Assembly: GCA_015231995.1 (NCBI GenBank)
Contig: JADGAO010000038.1
Span: forward strand, 1-18,386
Length of the DNA: 18,386 nt
From: Nitrospinota bacterium
Lineage (GTDB): Bacteria; Nitrospinota_A; UBA7883; JACRLM01
Direction: 5' to 3'
The position numbers were made by a program, and so were the translations under genes. Position 1 is the first letter of the stretch. Every line of letters begins with the position of its first letter. Shown here in pieces: positions 1 through 7,498 of the stretch. The notes beneath the pieces were generated by a model. That model made no database searches. It was given only the letters and a program-made list of their open reading frames with translations, and was not told the DNA's origin.

Positions 1-100
1 AGGCGAAGCCGAAGAATCCATCCAAGCAATAATTTATTCTACTTTGATCCTTCGATCGCAGGGCCTCCCTCAGGATGACAAGAAGCGACCTTCCCCAAAT
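1..100. repeat. REP-like intergenic palindrome, left edge
   Basis: Non-coding sequence beyond the ribosomal operon terminator. Positions 46-76 can fold as nested stems: ATCCT near 47 pairs with AGGAT near 72, and inside it AGGG pairs with CCCT around CCT. The layout (ATCCTTCGA, then CTCAGGATGACA) matches a type of short dispersed palindrome common between bacterial genes. A related, shorter version (CCCTTCGA...CTCAGGGT) lies at the other end of this window. That it is dispersed through the genome is inference from the two related copies; copy number cannot be judged here. Confidence 0.45.
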
Positions 101-104
101 GAAC

Positions 105-143
105 AAAAAAAACCCGGGTGAGTTATAAAAACCCACCCGGTTT
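105..143 (-). terminator. Intrinsic terminator of the ribosomal operon
   Basis: Read on the minus strand, a perfect 7-bp stem (CCGGGTG at 140-134 with CACCCGG at 120-114) encloses a 13-nt loop. It is followed by G and then eight T residues (112-105). It begins 15 nt after the rplQ stop codon, where a rho-independent terminator would be expected for the whole operon. AAA at 143-141 before the stem could pair with part of the T-run, as is usual for such terminators. Confidence 0.9.
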
Positions 144-157
144 GTGTCGCTATCTTG

Positions 158-577
158 TCAGGCCTTGGCCGCTTCTTCCTTGGCAGGTTTGCGGGTGCGT
201 CTCTTAGGCTCGTTGGCGGCGTCCCTGTCAACAAGCTCTATAACGGCCATCGGGGCGGCGTCGCCAGCCCTGTAACCGAGCTTGAATATCCTGGTGTATC
301 CGCCGGGCCGTGTCTTGTACCTTTCGGCCAGCGGGCCGAAAAGCTTGCCGACGACTTTTTCTTCCCGGACATATCCGAGAGCCAGCCGCCTCTGGGCCAG
401 CGTCCCCTTTTTGCCGTGGGTTATCATCTTCTCGGCGATCCTGCGTAGCTCTTTAGCCTTGGGCAGGGTCGTTGTGATTTTCTCAAACTCCAACAGGGAC
501 GTCACCATGTTACGGAACATGGCTATCCTGTGACTTGTCGTCCTGCCGAAACCTCTCTTAAGAGCCAAATGCCGCAT
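158..577 (-). CDS. rplQ: 50S ribosomal protein L17
   Basis: This 139-residue protein is the bacterial L17 of the large subunit, which sits near the exit-tunnel side of 23S rRNA. The N-terminus starting MRHLALKRGFGRTTSHR is the family signature, and the stretch around residues 27-55 (SLLEFEKITTTLPKAKELR) is typical. The last roughly 20 residues form a Lys/Arg/Ala-rich tail beyond the conserved core, a common variable extension. The ATG lies 24 nt after the rpoA stop, and the gene is the last of the operon, followed by an intrinsic terminator. rpoA-rplQ is the normal end of the alpha cluster. Identification is secure. Confidence 0.98.
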   Translation of the reverse strand: MRHLALKRGFGRTTSHRIAMFRNMVTSLLEFEKITTTLPKAKELRRIAEKMITHGKKGTLAQRRLALGYVREEKVVGKLFGPLAERYKTRPGGYTRIFKLGYRAGDAAPMAVIELVDRDAANEPKRRTRKPAKEEAAKA

Positions 578-601
578 TACTAAATCTCCTTTGGCGCAAC
601 G

Positions 602-1618
602 CTAGACGCTGACCGTTCCCTGTTCGAGGGCGATCAACTCGTCTTTGTATTCGTCAACATTCATACCCAGGCTAAGGCCCATGTCCTCGAGGATCTCTTT
701 GATCTCGTTCAAGGACTTCCTGCCGAAATTCCTGGTCTTAAGCATCTCCTGGTCCGTCTTGGTGACCAGTTCCATTATGGTTTTAAGGTTCGCGTTCTTG
801 AGGCAATTGTAGGAGCGGACGGAAAGCTCCAGCTCCTCCACGCTCTTGCGAAGGTTGATGGCGACCCTCAGGCGATCCTGGTTTATGGCCTTGGCCGGCA
901 GTTCATCCTGCTCTTCGAAATTGATGAATATCTGCAGGTGATCCTTGAGGCTCTTTGCGGCCTGCGCCAGAGCGTCTTCGGGCCTTATGGCGCCGTTGGT
1001 CGTGACTTCAAGCAAAAGCTTGTCGTAATCGTGCGACTGCTCGACCCTGGTCTTCTCCACCCTGTACGTCACCTTGATGATCGGGGAAAAAACGGAGTCG
1101 ATCGGAATGACCGATATGTCCCAGTTCGGGTTCTGGCTTCTCTCGGCGGGCTGATAGCCCCTGCCGACGCGGACGATCATCTCGACGTTGAGTTTGGCCT
1201 TGTCCTCGGTGATCGTAGCGATATGGAGGCCGGGATTGAGTATCTTTACCCCTTCCGGGACCTCGATGGAGCCGGCCTTCACCTCGCCCTTGCCGGAGGC
1301 GCGGAGGGTCATGACGGTCTCCTCGCCGCCGCCGTCCTTTTTGAGGACGATCTGCTTGATGTTGAGGATTATGTCGGCGACATCCTCGACTATGCCATCT
1401 ATAGTGGAAAACTCGTGGTGTATCCCCTCAAACTTCACCGCCACCACCGCCGCTCCCTGTATGGAAGAAAGCAAAAGGCGGCGCAGGGAATTGCCGATGG
1501 TCACTCCAAACCCGCGCTCAAATGGCTCCGCCACGAAAGTGGAGAAGTTCTCTGACTTCGTTTTCGGGTCAATCTCAAGCTTTTTTGGTTTAACCAACCC
1601 CTGCCAAGCCGTTTTCAT
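602..1618 (-). CDS. rpoA: DNA-directed RNA polymerase subunit alpha
   Basis: The 338-residue alpha subunit nucleates assembly of RNA polymerase and contacts upstream promoter DNA and activators. The N-terminal dimerisation domain (about residues 1-230) contains EPFERGFGVTIGNSLRRLLL at 31-50. After an acidic linker near 234-240, the C-terminal domain (about 245-325) shows ELELSVRSYNCLKNAN; Arg268 in it corresponds to the DNA-contacting Arg265 of E. coli. It ends in the typical GRKSLNEI...LGLSLGM-type helix-hairpin-helix region (here EDMGLSLGM). Length is normal and the start is ATG. It lies between rpsD (31 nt upstream) and rplQ (24 nt downstream), as in the standard alpha cluster. Confidence 0.99.
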   Translation of the reverse strand: MKTAWQGLVKPKKLEIDPKTKSENFSTFVAEPFERGFGVTIGNSLRRLLLSSIQGAAVVAVKFEGIHHEFSTIDGIVEDVADIILNIKQIVLKKDGGGEETVMTLRASGKGEVKAGSIEVPEGVKILNPGLHIATITEDKAKLNVEMIVRVGRGYQPAERSQNPNWDISVIPIDSVFSPIIKVTYRVEKTRVEQSHDYDKLLLEVTTNGAIRPEDALAQAAKSLKDHLQIFINFEEQDELPAKAINQDRLRVAINLRKSVEELELSVRSYNCLKNANLKTIMELVTKTDQEMLKTRNFGRKSLNEIKEILEDMGLSLGMNVDEYKDELIALEQGTVSV

Positions 1619-1649
1619 GAGATCTCCTAAATCTAATCCAAAAGAGAGT

Positions 1650-2276
1650 TTACTTGGAGTACAACTCTACTATTAACTGCTCCTGCACCGCCAGGGTCAC
1701 TGCGTCCCTGGCCGGCAAATCCGTCACTGTCCCCTTCATCGCTTCCTTGTCGAGGGCCAGCCAACCGGCCTGCTCTTTGCCGGTGACCCGGTCGAGCGAC
1801 GACTTGATGGAGGCAAGACCCCTGCTGGCCTCGCGGACCTCGATCACGTCGCCTTTCCTTGCGCGGTAAGACGGAATGTCCATCTTGTGGCCGTTTATGA
1901 GGAAGTGGTTGTGGCGGATAAGCTGTCGCGCCTGCGGAACCGACGTGGCGAAGCCAAGCCGGGTCACGACGGTGTCCAGCCTTGTCTCCAGCATGATGAG
2001 GAGATTTTCGCCGGTCACGCCCTTGGCCTTGTCAGCCTTGGCGAAATAACCCCTGAACTGACGCTCCAGGACGCCGTAAACGCGCTTGACCTTCTGCTTC
2101 TCGCGGAGCTGAAGGCCGTATTCTTTCACCTTGGGCCTGCCCTGTCCGGCCATTCCCGGAGGGAAACCCCTGCGCTCGAAAGCGCACTTATTGGAAACGC
2201 AACGCTCTCCTTTGAGGAAAAGCTTCATTCCTTCCCGCCTGCAAAGCCTGCAGGAGGGGCCGACGTATCTGGCCAA
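1650..2276 (-). CDS. rpsD: 30S ribosomal protein S4, zinc-binding form, TTG start
   Basis: A 208-residue S4, a primary 16S rRNA-binding protein that starts small-subunit assembly and in some bacteria represses the alpha operon. The N-terminus (ARYVGPSCRLCRREGMKLF) has four cysteines, C9, C12, C26 and C31, spaced as in zinc-binding (C+) S4. An S4 RNA-binding domain follows at about 97-160 (MLETRLDTVVTRLGFA...HFLINGHKMDIPSY). The start codon is TTG (2276-2274). It is supported by a strong Shine-Dalgarno GGGAGG five bases upstream and by alignment with the usual MARY start; no nearby ATG would keep the conserved N-terminus. It lies 30 nt after rpsK. Confidence 0.98.
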   Translation of the reverse strand: MARYVGPSCRLCRREGMKLFLKGERCVSNKCAFERRGFPPGMAGQGRPKVKEYGLQLREKQKVKRVYGVLERQFRGYFAKADKAKGVTGENLLIMLETRLDTVVTRLGFATSVPQARQLIRHNHFLINGHKMDIPSYRARKGDVIEVREASRGLASIKSSLDRVTGKEQAGWLALDKEAMKGTVTDLPARDAVTLAVQEQLIVELYSK

Positions 2277-2281
2277 ACTAA

Positions 2282-2287
2282 CCTCCC
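2282..2287 (-). promoter_or_regulatory. Shine-Dalgarno fixing the TTG start of rpsD
   Basis: GGGAGG on the minus strand, separated by TTAGT from the TTG codon at 2276. This near-ideal site supports TTG as the initiation codon of S4. Confidence 0.8.
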
Positions 2288-2306
2288 TGCCTTTTTGAAT
2301 GCCCGG

Positions 2307-2711
2307 TCATACCCTGCGCCGTTTCGACGGCCTGCAACCGTTGTGCGGTATCGGCGTGACGTCCCTTATGATGTCAACCTCCAACCCGGAAGCCTGAAGG
2401 CTCCGCACGGCCGCTTCCCGCCCTGCGCCAGGGCCTTTTATAAACACTTCGACTTTCCTCATTCCCATATCCACGGCCTTGCGCGCCGCGGCCTCCGCCG
2501 CCATCTGCGCGGCAAACGGGGTGCTTTTGCGGGAGCCTTTGAAACCCTGGCTCCCGGAGGAAGACCACGCCACAACATTGCCCGTCGGGTCTGTTATGGT
2601 GACAATCGTGTTGTTGAACGTGGACCTGACGTGGGCCACGCCCATGGCACCTACCTTTTTAATCCGCTTTTTAGGGGCGGCGCCCTTAGCCTGTTGCTTT
2701 TTCTCGTTCAT
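2307..2711 (-). CDS. rpsK: 30S ribosomal protein S11
   Basis: A 134-residue S11 of the small-subunit platform, next to the mRNA path. The core motifs HVRSTFNNTIVTITDPTGNV (about residues 27-46) and SSGSQGFKGSRKSTPFAAQ (about 50-68) are those of the family, as is the end region RDVTPIPHNGCRPSKRRRV. The first 20 residues form a Lys/Gln/Ala-rich extension, as usual. ATG start with only a weak Shine-Dalgarno, 38 nt after rpsM. Normal length and place between rpsM and rpsD. Confidence 0.98.
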   Translation of the reverse strand: MNEKKQQAKGAAPKKRIKKVGAMGVAHVRSTFNNTIVTITDPTGNVVAWSSSGSQGFKGSRKSTPFAAQMAAEAAARKAVDMGMRKVEVFIKGPGAGREAAVRSLQASGLEVDIIRDVTPIPHNGCRPSKRRRV

Positions 2712-2749
2712 TATTGTCCCGAAACCTCGACGCTAAAATACCGTTACGG

Positions 2750-3133
2750 TTACTTCTTCGCCTCTTTGCGGCGGCCCGAACCGGCCGTCTTAGGCGGACC
2801 CTTGCGGGTTCTGGCGTTAGTCCTCGTCCTCTGGCCGCGCGCGGGAAGACCCTTGCGGTGCCGGAGGCCTCGGTAGGAGCCTATCTCCATGAGCCTTTTT
2901 ATATTCATCTGCAACTCGCGGCGCAGATCTCCCTCTACCTGATACTGCTTCTCGATGATGCTTCGCAGGTTGTTGACGTCGCTTTCCGTCAGTTCCTTCA
3001 CACGGGTGTCGGCGTTGACGTTGGCGTCTTTCAATATCTTGCGGGCGGTCGACAGGCCTATCCCGTATATATACGTGAGGGCTATCTCGACCCTCTTCTC
3101 CTTGGGTATGTCAATCCCTGCGATACGGGCCAT
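2750..3133 (-). CDS. rpsM: 30S ribosomal protein S13
   Basis: A 127-residue S13 in the small-subunit head, involved in bridges to the 50S subunit and contact with P-site tRNA. It opens with MARIAGIDIPKEKRVEIALTYIYGIG and carries the helix-turn-helix region followed by YRGLRHRKGLPARGQRTRTNARTRKG, the RNA-binding tail common to all bacterial S13. The C-terminus is very basic. ATG with a purine-rich GAGGGAG just upstream. It opens the alpha part of the operon, 42 nt after rpmJ. Confidence 0.98.
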   Translation of the reverse strand: MARIAGIDIPKEKRVEIALTYIYGIGLSTARKILKDANVNADTRVKELTESDVNNLRSIIEKQYQVEGDLRRELQMNIKRLMEIGSYRGLRHRKGLPARGQRTRTNARTRKGPPKTAGSGRRKEAKK

Positions 3134-3175
3134 ATACTCCCTCTAAATCCAACTTGTTGCCGAAAACCATCACCA

Positions 3176-3289
3176 TTAACCCTGCCTTTGCTTATGCTTG
3201 GGGTTATCGCAAATAACCCGTATCACGCCCTGGCGTTTTATCACCTTGCACTTGTCGCAGATGGGCTTTACCGAAGACCTGACTTTCAT
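3176..3289 (-). CDS. rpmJ: 50S ribosomal protein L36, zinc-binding form
   Basis: A 37-residue protein reading MKVRSSVKPICDKCKVIKRQ and ending CDNPKHKQRQG. C11, C14, C27 and H32 are the four zinc ligands of the C+ form of L36. L36 is the smallest 50S protein and stabilises 23S rRNA near the peptidyl-transferase region. Start ATG at 3289, stop TAA at 3178-3176. A strong Shine-Dalgarno (GGGGAG, 3301-3296) lies six bases upstream and touches a small hairpin. It sits between map and rpsM; infA, which often precedes it, is absent. Confidence 0.96.
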   Translation of the reverse strand: MKVRSSVKPICDKCKVIKRQGVIRVICDNPKHKQRQG

Positions 3290-3299
3290 CGCTCACTCC

Positions 3300-3315
3300 C
3301 CGTAACGTGTTACGG
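3300..3315 (-). other. Hairpin overlapping the rpmJ ribosome-binding site
   Basis: On the minus strand CCGTAACACGTTACGG forms two perfect 7-base arms around two bases (realistically six pairs and a CACG tetraloop). The last bases of its 3' arm are the first bases of the rpmJ Shine-Dalgarno (3301-3296). It occupies the 74-nt map-rpmJ gap, where infA would usually lie. A role in rpmJ translation or RNA processing is possible but is only inference. Confidence 0.5.
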
Positions 3316-3363
3316 CTCCCGTTATCATAAAAATTATTAAGTGTATCAGATGCAACCGCGTTT

Positions 3364-4137
3364 TCAAGACAATTTTTTAACATTTTTGGAGCCAACGCTC
3401 AAAACGTCGCCACCCCCGCGCACGACGGCCACCGAATGCTCGAAATGGGCCGAAAGCGACCCGTCCGACGTGCGGACGGTCCAGCCGTCTTTCATCAGCG
3501 TCACGTCCGGCCCGCCGATATTGACCATCGGCTCGATGGCCAGCACCATGCCCTCGCGCAGAATCGGGCCTCTGCCTTTGCGCCCGAAGTTGGGAACCTG
3601 CGGCTCTTCGTGCGGCGACGAGCCTATGCCGTGCCCAACATACGCCGTCACCACAGAATAACCGTGGCTCTCCACATGGCTCTGGATGGCGTGGGATATG
3701 TCCGAGACGCGGGCGCCGGGGCGGATTTCCGCTATCCCTTTCATCAGCGACTCCATCGTCACTTCCATGAGCTTGATGGCCTCCTGGCTTGTTTCCCCCA
3801 CAGGGACAGTCCTTGCGGCGTCGCCGTAATAGCCCTCTTTTTCCACCCCCACGTCAAGCCCGATGATGTCGCCGGCTTTGAGCGCCTGTTTGCCGGGTAT
3901 GCCGTGAACCACCTGGTCGTTGACAGCCACGCACAGGGCGTTGGGAAAACCCCTGTATCCCTTAAACGAGGGGCGCCCGCCCATATCGCGGATCAGAGCC
4001 TCGGCTTCCCTGTCCAACTCGACGGTGGTTATCCCGGGCTTTACGATTTCTTCGAGCCTGTCGAGGGCGGCGGCGACTATCCGGTTGGCCGCCCTGATTT
4101 TTTCTATCTCTTCAGCCGTCCTGTAATGAATGGTCAT
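3364..4137 (-). CDS. map: Methionine aminopeptidase, type I
   Basis: This 257-residue cytosolic metalloenzyme removes the initiator methionine from nascent proteins. The five metal ligands of the pita-bread fold are visible: D95 (GLDVGV), D106 (GDAARTV), H169 (GHGIGSSPHEEP), E202 (AIEPMV) and E233 (FEHSV). Catalytic H78 lies in VVHGIP. The protein is type I because there is no insertion or N-terminal zinc finger. The ATG at 4137 overlaps the adk stop (ATGA), indicating coupled translation. The frame stays open further upstream inside adk, but conserved sequence starts only at MTIHYRTAEEIEKIRAA. secY-adk-map is the standard order. Confidence 0.97.
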   Translation of the reverse strand: MTIHYRTAEEIEKIRAANRIVAAALDRLEEIVKPGITTVELDREAEALIRDMGGRPSFKGYRGFPNALCVAVNDQVVHGIPGKQALKAGDIIGLDVGVEKEGYYGDAARTVPVGETSQEAIKLMEVTMESLMKGIAEIRPGARVSDISHAIQSHVESHGYSVVTAYVGHGIGSSPHEEPQVPNFGRKGRGPILREGMVLAIEPMVNIGGPDVTLMKDGWTVRTSDGSLSAHFEHSVAVVRGGGDVLSVGSKNVKKLS

Positions 4138-4781
4138 CGGCCTTCCAGGGCCGATAATATCTGGACGGACACCTCGGCGATCGGAGCGGCTCCGTCGAAA
4201 ACCTTGTATCTGCCGGAAGCCTCGTAAAAAGTTTTGAGCGCCTGCGCCTGCTGGCTGTACACGTCGAACCGGCGCAATATCGTCTCTTCCCTGTCGTCGT
4301 CGCGCTGGTAGAGCTCCCCGCCGCATTTATCGCAGACGCCGGAGGAGCGCGGCGGGTTCATTTCCACATGGTACATCTGGCCGCAGTTCCTGCACACGCG
4401 CCTTCCGGTAAGCCGGGCGAGGAGGAACTTGGCGTCAACATTGAGGTCCACGACAAAATCTATTTGCGCGTCCATCAGGCCAAGCGATTCGCACAGGGCC
4501 TCCGCCTGCGCCACCGTGCGGGGGAAACCGTCGAGTATGAAGCCGCCGGCGCAGTCGGGCTGGCTTATCCGCTCGTTTATTATCCCTATGACCACGTCGT
4601 CGGGCACAAGGTCACCGGCGTCCATATACCGTTTGGCTTTTTCGCCGAGCGGGGTTTTGTCTTTTATAGCCTGCCGGAGGATGTCGCCGGTCGAGATCTG
4701 GGGGATGCCGTAGCGTTCCGTTATGATCTTGGCCTGTGTCCCCTTGCCCGCGCCCGGCGGGCCAAGCATTATAAGGCGCAT
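4134..4781 (-). CDS. adk: Adenylate kinase, zinc-lid form
   Basis: Interconverts ATP + AMP and two ADP in the cytosol. Of its 215 residues, the P-loop is GPPGAGKG at 7-14, the AMP-binding segment TGDILR is near 31-36, and DGFPRT is at 84-89. The long LID domain (about 127-163) has C130, C133, C150 and C153, a structural zinc site as in Gram-positive and many delta-type enzymes. The ATG at 4781 is preferred over the GTG one codon upstream because the Shine-Dalgarno (GGGGAGGA) is six bases from the ATG but only three from the GTG. The stop overlaps the map start. Confidence 0.97.
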   Translation of the reverse strand: MRLIMLGPPGAGKGTQAKIITERYGIPQISTGDILRQAIKDKTPLGEKAKRYMDAGDLVPDDVVIGIINERISQPDCAGGFILDGFPRTVAQAEALCESLGLMDAQIDFVVDLNVDAKFLLARLTGRRVCRNCGQMYHVEMNPPRSSGVCDKCGGELYQRDDDREETILRRFDVYSQQAQALKTFYEASGRYKVFDGAAPIAEVSVQILSALEGR

Positions 4782-4787
4782 CACAAG

Positions 4788-4795
4788 TCCTCCCC
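4788..4795 (-). promoter_or_regulatory. Shine-Dalgarno of adk
   Basis: GGGGAGGA in the secY-adk gap. The spacing of six bases to the ATG at 4781 selects that codon over the adjacent GTG at 4784. Confidence 0.7.
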
Positions 4796-4803
4796 GCGCA
4801 TTT

Positions 4804-6123
4804 TCACCTTCGGCTTCGTATGCTTCCTCTTTTCACAAACCCCTCGTAGTGCCGCATCACAAGGTGGGCTTCCACCTGCGACATCGTGTCCATGCCCACG
4901 CCGACGACTATGAGAAGCCCCGTGCCGCCGAAGTAGAACGGCACGTTGAGCTGGGATATGAGTATGTCCGGTATCACGCAGACTATCGAAAGGTAGATAG
5001 CCCCGGTGAACGTGAGGCGGTCGAGTATCTTGCTGATATATTCGCCGGTGTGCTGGCCTGGGCGTATGCCGGGTATGAAACCGCCGCCTTTTTTAAGGTT
5101 CTCGGCCACCTCGGACGGGTTGAAAATGATCTGCGTGTAAAAATAGCAGAACGTGAAGATGAGCGCGATGTATATCGCCTCGTAAAGCATGTTGCCGGGC
5201 TTGAGCATGTTCACGATGGTCGAAAGCAGGCCGGCCTGCCCCTGGCTTGCGAAGCTTCCAAGCGTGGCGGGGAACATTATTATCGAAGAGGCGAATATCG
5301 GCGGTATCACGCCGGAGGTGTTGAACTTGAGCGGCAGATGCGACTGGGAGCCGCCCATCATTTTACGTCCGACCTGCCTTTTGGCGTATTGTATCGTCAG
5401 CCTGCGCTGGGTGGACTCCATAAACACTATCGCCCCGATAGTGGAGATCATCATGAACAACAGGGCCAGCATCGCTATCATGTTGAGCTGGCCGATGCTG
5501 ATGAGCTGGAACGTCTGGAGCAGGGCCGTGGGCATGTCGCATACGATGCCCGCGAAAATTATCAGGGATATGCCGTTGCCCACTCCGCGCTCGGTTATCT
5601 GCTCGCCGAGCCACATGATGAACGCAGTTCCGGCGGCCAGGGTGATGATGGTTATTATCCGAAACGCCCATCCGGGGCCGGTCACGACAAGCTGGCCGGT
5701 GGGGGACTTTAACGCCTCCAGCCAGAAGCTTATGCCAAGACCCTGCACGGCGGCCAGGACGACGGCGCCGTACCTTGTGTACTGGGTCATCTTCTTCTGG
5801 CCCTGCTCTCCCTCTTTCTTGAGCTTCTCGAGGGCCGGTATGACCACTGTAAGAAGTTGCATGATGATCGAGGAGCTTATGTAGGGCATTATACCCAGGG
5901 CGAATATCGTGGCGTTGGAGAAGTTGGAGCCGGTGAACATGTCGAAAAACTGCAACATCGTTCCGGCCATGTTGCGGAAGAACTCCGCCAAAACGGCGGT
6001 TTCCACCCCTGGAACAGGTATGTGCGAGCCTATGCGGTAAACCGCCAGCATCGCAAGGGTGAACAGAATGCGGTTCTTGAGCTCAGGGATCTTCGCGATC
6101 CCTGCGAGCCCCTGCCCGGTCAC
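4804..6123 (-). CDS. secY: Preprotein translocase subunit SecY
   Basis: This 439-residue protein is the pore-forming subunit of the SecYEG channel in the inner membrane. It shows the usual ten hydrophobic segments. Family landmarks include the N-terminal RIGSHIPVPG, the ALGIMPYISSSIIMQLL stretch near 75-90, QYAKRQVGRKMMGG in the large cytosolic loop and NPSEVAENLKKGGGFIPGIRPG (about 330-352). The basic tail ends MRHYEGFVKRG. Translation starts at GTG (6123), which overlaps the rplO stop as GTGA. Length is normal. Position between rplO and adk is standard. Confidence 0.98.
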   Translation of the reverse strand: MTGQGLAGIAKIPELKNRILFTLAMLAVYRIGSHIPVPGVETAVLAEFFRNMAGTMLQFFDMFTGSNFSNATIFALGIMPYISSSIIMQLLTVVIPALEKLKKEGEQGQKKMTQYTRYGAVVLAAVQGLGISFWLEALKSPTGQLVVTGPGWAFRIITIITLAAGTAFIMWLGEQITERGVGNGISLIIFAGIVCDMPTALLQTFQLISIGQLNMIAMLALLFMMISTIGAIVFMESTQRRLTIQYAKRQVGRKMMGGSQSHLPLKFNTSGVIPPIFASSIIMFPATLGSFASQGQAGLLSTIVNMLKPGNMLYEAIYIALIFTFCYFYTQIIFNPSEVAENLKKGGGFIPGIRPGQHTGEYISKILDRLTFTGAIYLSIVCVIPDILISQLNVPFYFGGTGLLIVVGVGMDTMSQVEAHLVMRHYEGFVKRGSIRSRR

Positions 6124-6569
6124 GACAGAACCACCAATGTCTTCCCGCCGGCCTTTTCGATCTTTTCAACGGCGGACTTGGAAAACCCTGCGGCTGTGAC
6201 AGTGACAGCCTTGGAAATGGAGCCTGTGCCCAACACCTTGACCATTCCTTTTTCGGAGCGTTTTATCACGCCGCGCTCCACCAAAAGGTCTGGAGTGACC
6301 TCGCCGCTCACGCCCAGCTTGTCCAGCTGGCTCAGGTTTATCACCGTATATTCTTTTTTGAATATGTTAGTGAACCCGAACTTGGGCAATCGACGCGAAA
6401 TCGGCATCTGTCCGCCCTCGAACATGGGGGATATGGAGCCGCCGCTTCTTGCTTTCTGTCCTTTATGGCCTTTGCCGGAGGTGCCGCCGGTGCCCGACGC
6501 GGCGCCTCTGCCCAGCCTTTTGCGGTTCTTGCGGCTACCGGCAGGACGTTCTAGACTATGGAGTTTCAT
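6120..6569 (-). CDS. rplO: 50S ribosomal protein L15
   Basis: A 149-residue L15, a late-assembling 50S protein. The long Gly/Arg/Lys-rich N-terminal arm (KNRKRLGRGAASGTGGTSGKGHKGQ, about residues 14-38) and the FEGGQMPISRRLPKFGF motif at about 51-67 are diagnostic. ATG at 6569 gives the usual MKL start; a TTG two codons upstream (6575) is possible but gives no better alignment or ribosome-binding site. The start lies inside rpsE, a 14-nt overlap, so there is no room for the rpmD gene usually found here. Confidence 0.96.
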   Translation of the reverse strand: MKLHSLERPAGSRKNRKRLGRGAASGTGGTSGKGHKGQKARSGGSISPMFEGGQMPISRRLPKFGFTNIFKKEYTVINLSQLDKLGVSGEVTPDLLVERGVIKRSEKGMVKVLGTGSISKAVTVTAAGFSKSAVEKIEKAGGKTLVVLS

Positions 6570-7107
6570 CGCCAACCGCTTTCTGTTCCGCCTCTTGGCT
6601 CCTCACGCCCCTGATCAACGCGGGATCGTACAGCAATTTCAACCCTTCAATCGTGGCCAGGGCCATGTTGTTCTGGTTGGATGAGCCAAGCGACTTGGTT
6701 AGAATATCCTTTATGCCCACCGCTTCCATTATCGCGCGGACTGCCCCGCCGGCGATAACGCCGGTTCCGCGGGAAGCGGGCTTCATCAAGACTTTGCCGG
6801 CGCCGAAATTCCCCACGACTTCGTAAGGAATCGTCCCGCCCTGCACATAAATCTTTATCATCTTCTTTTTGGCCGAAGCGACAGCCTTGCGTATGGCTTC
6901 CGGCACTTCGTTGGCCTTGCCGGTGCCGAGGCCTATCTTGCCGGCCTTATCGCCGACGACGACCAGGGCGGCGAAAGAAAACCTCCTTCCGCCCTTGACG
7001 ACTTTCGCCACGCGGTTGATGAAAATGACCTTGTCGGTCAGTTCCTTGTCGGCCCTCTCCTGAGGCTCGTTGCGCTGTCTTTTGCCAGTCCGTGTAGGTG
7101 CGCTCAC
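6556..7107 (-). CDS. rpsE: 30S ribosomal protein S5
   Basis: A 183-residue S5, involved in mRNA unwinding at the entry site and in decoding accuracy. The double-stranded-RNA-binding-like domain begins KVIFINRVAKVVKGGRRFSFAALVVVGD (about 26-53). The C-terminal domain contains PASRGTGVIAGGAVRAIMEAVGIKDILTKSLGSSN. The start is GTG at 7107, overlapping the rplR stop (GTGA-type coupling), with AAAGGGA about eight bases upstream. The frame is open well upstream through rplR, but that is an out-of-frame shadow. The 3' end overlaps rplO by 14 nt. Confidence 0.96.
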   Translation of the reverse strand: MSAPTRTGKRQRNEPQERADKELTDKVIFINRVAKVVKGGRRFSFAALVVVGDKAGKIGLGTGKANEVPEAIRKAVASAKKKMIKIYVQGGTIPYEVVGNFGAGKVLMKPASRGTGVIAGGAVRAIMEAVGIKDILTKSLGSSNQNNMALATIEGLKLLYDPALIRGVRSQEAEQKAVGDETP

Positions 7108-7466
7108 ATCAATATCCCTTTTTCCCTGATGGCCTCGGCAAGCTCTTTGACCCTGCCATGGTAAAGCTTGGAACCCCTGTCGAAGACGGCCTTCTGAAGG
7201 CCGGCCGCCTTGGCTTTCTCGGCGATCGCCGAACCGACCAGCTTGGCGGACGCCTTGGTCTTGCCCTTGGCCCCGGATTCGCCGCCGAGCGTGGAGGCGG
7301 AAACCAGGGTCTTGCCGGACTCGTCGTCTATCATCTGAACGAAGATGTTCTTGTTGGTGATCCGCACGCAAACCCTCGGCCTCTCGGCGGTGCCGCGCAC
7401 CTTGTTCCGGATGCGGGCTTTGCGGGCGTCTCTGCTGTTTTTCTTTTTTTCTATCGTGCTGTCCAT
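7104..7466 (-). CDS. rplR: 50S ribosomal protein L18
   Basis: A 120-residue L18, which binds 5S rRNA and carries it to the central protuberance. A basic N-terminus (KKKNSRDARKARIRNKVRGT) precedes the conserved core RPRVCVRITNKNIFVQMIDDESGKTLVSAST and the C-terminal FDRGSKLYHGRVKELAEAIREKG motif. ATG start 32 nt after rplF; the stop overlaps the GTG of rpsE. Length and position are normal. Confidence 0.98.
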   Translation of the reverse strand: MDSTIEKKKNSRDARKARIRNKVRGTAERPRVCVRITNKNIFVQMIDDESGKTLVSASTLGGESGAKGKTKASAKLVGSAIAEKAKAAGLQKAVFDRGSKLYHGRVKELAEAIREKGILM

Positions 7467-7498
7467 CGTATGCCTCGTTTAGCGTCGAAGACCTATCG

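Noticed and set aside
3204..3395. 63-codon minus-strand frame overlapping rpmJ
   Set aside because: It overlaps the certain L36 gene in a different frame and does not resemble IF-1 or any other protein.
4138..4326. Upstream extension of map into adk
   Set aside because: Conserved methionine aminopeptidase sequence starts at 4137, and the region upstream is adk in another frame.
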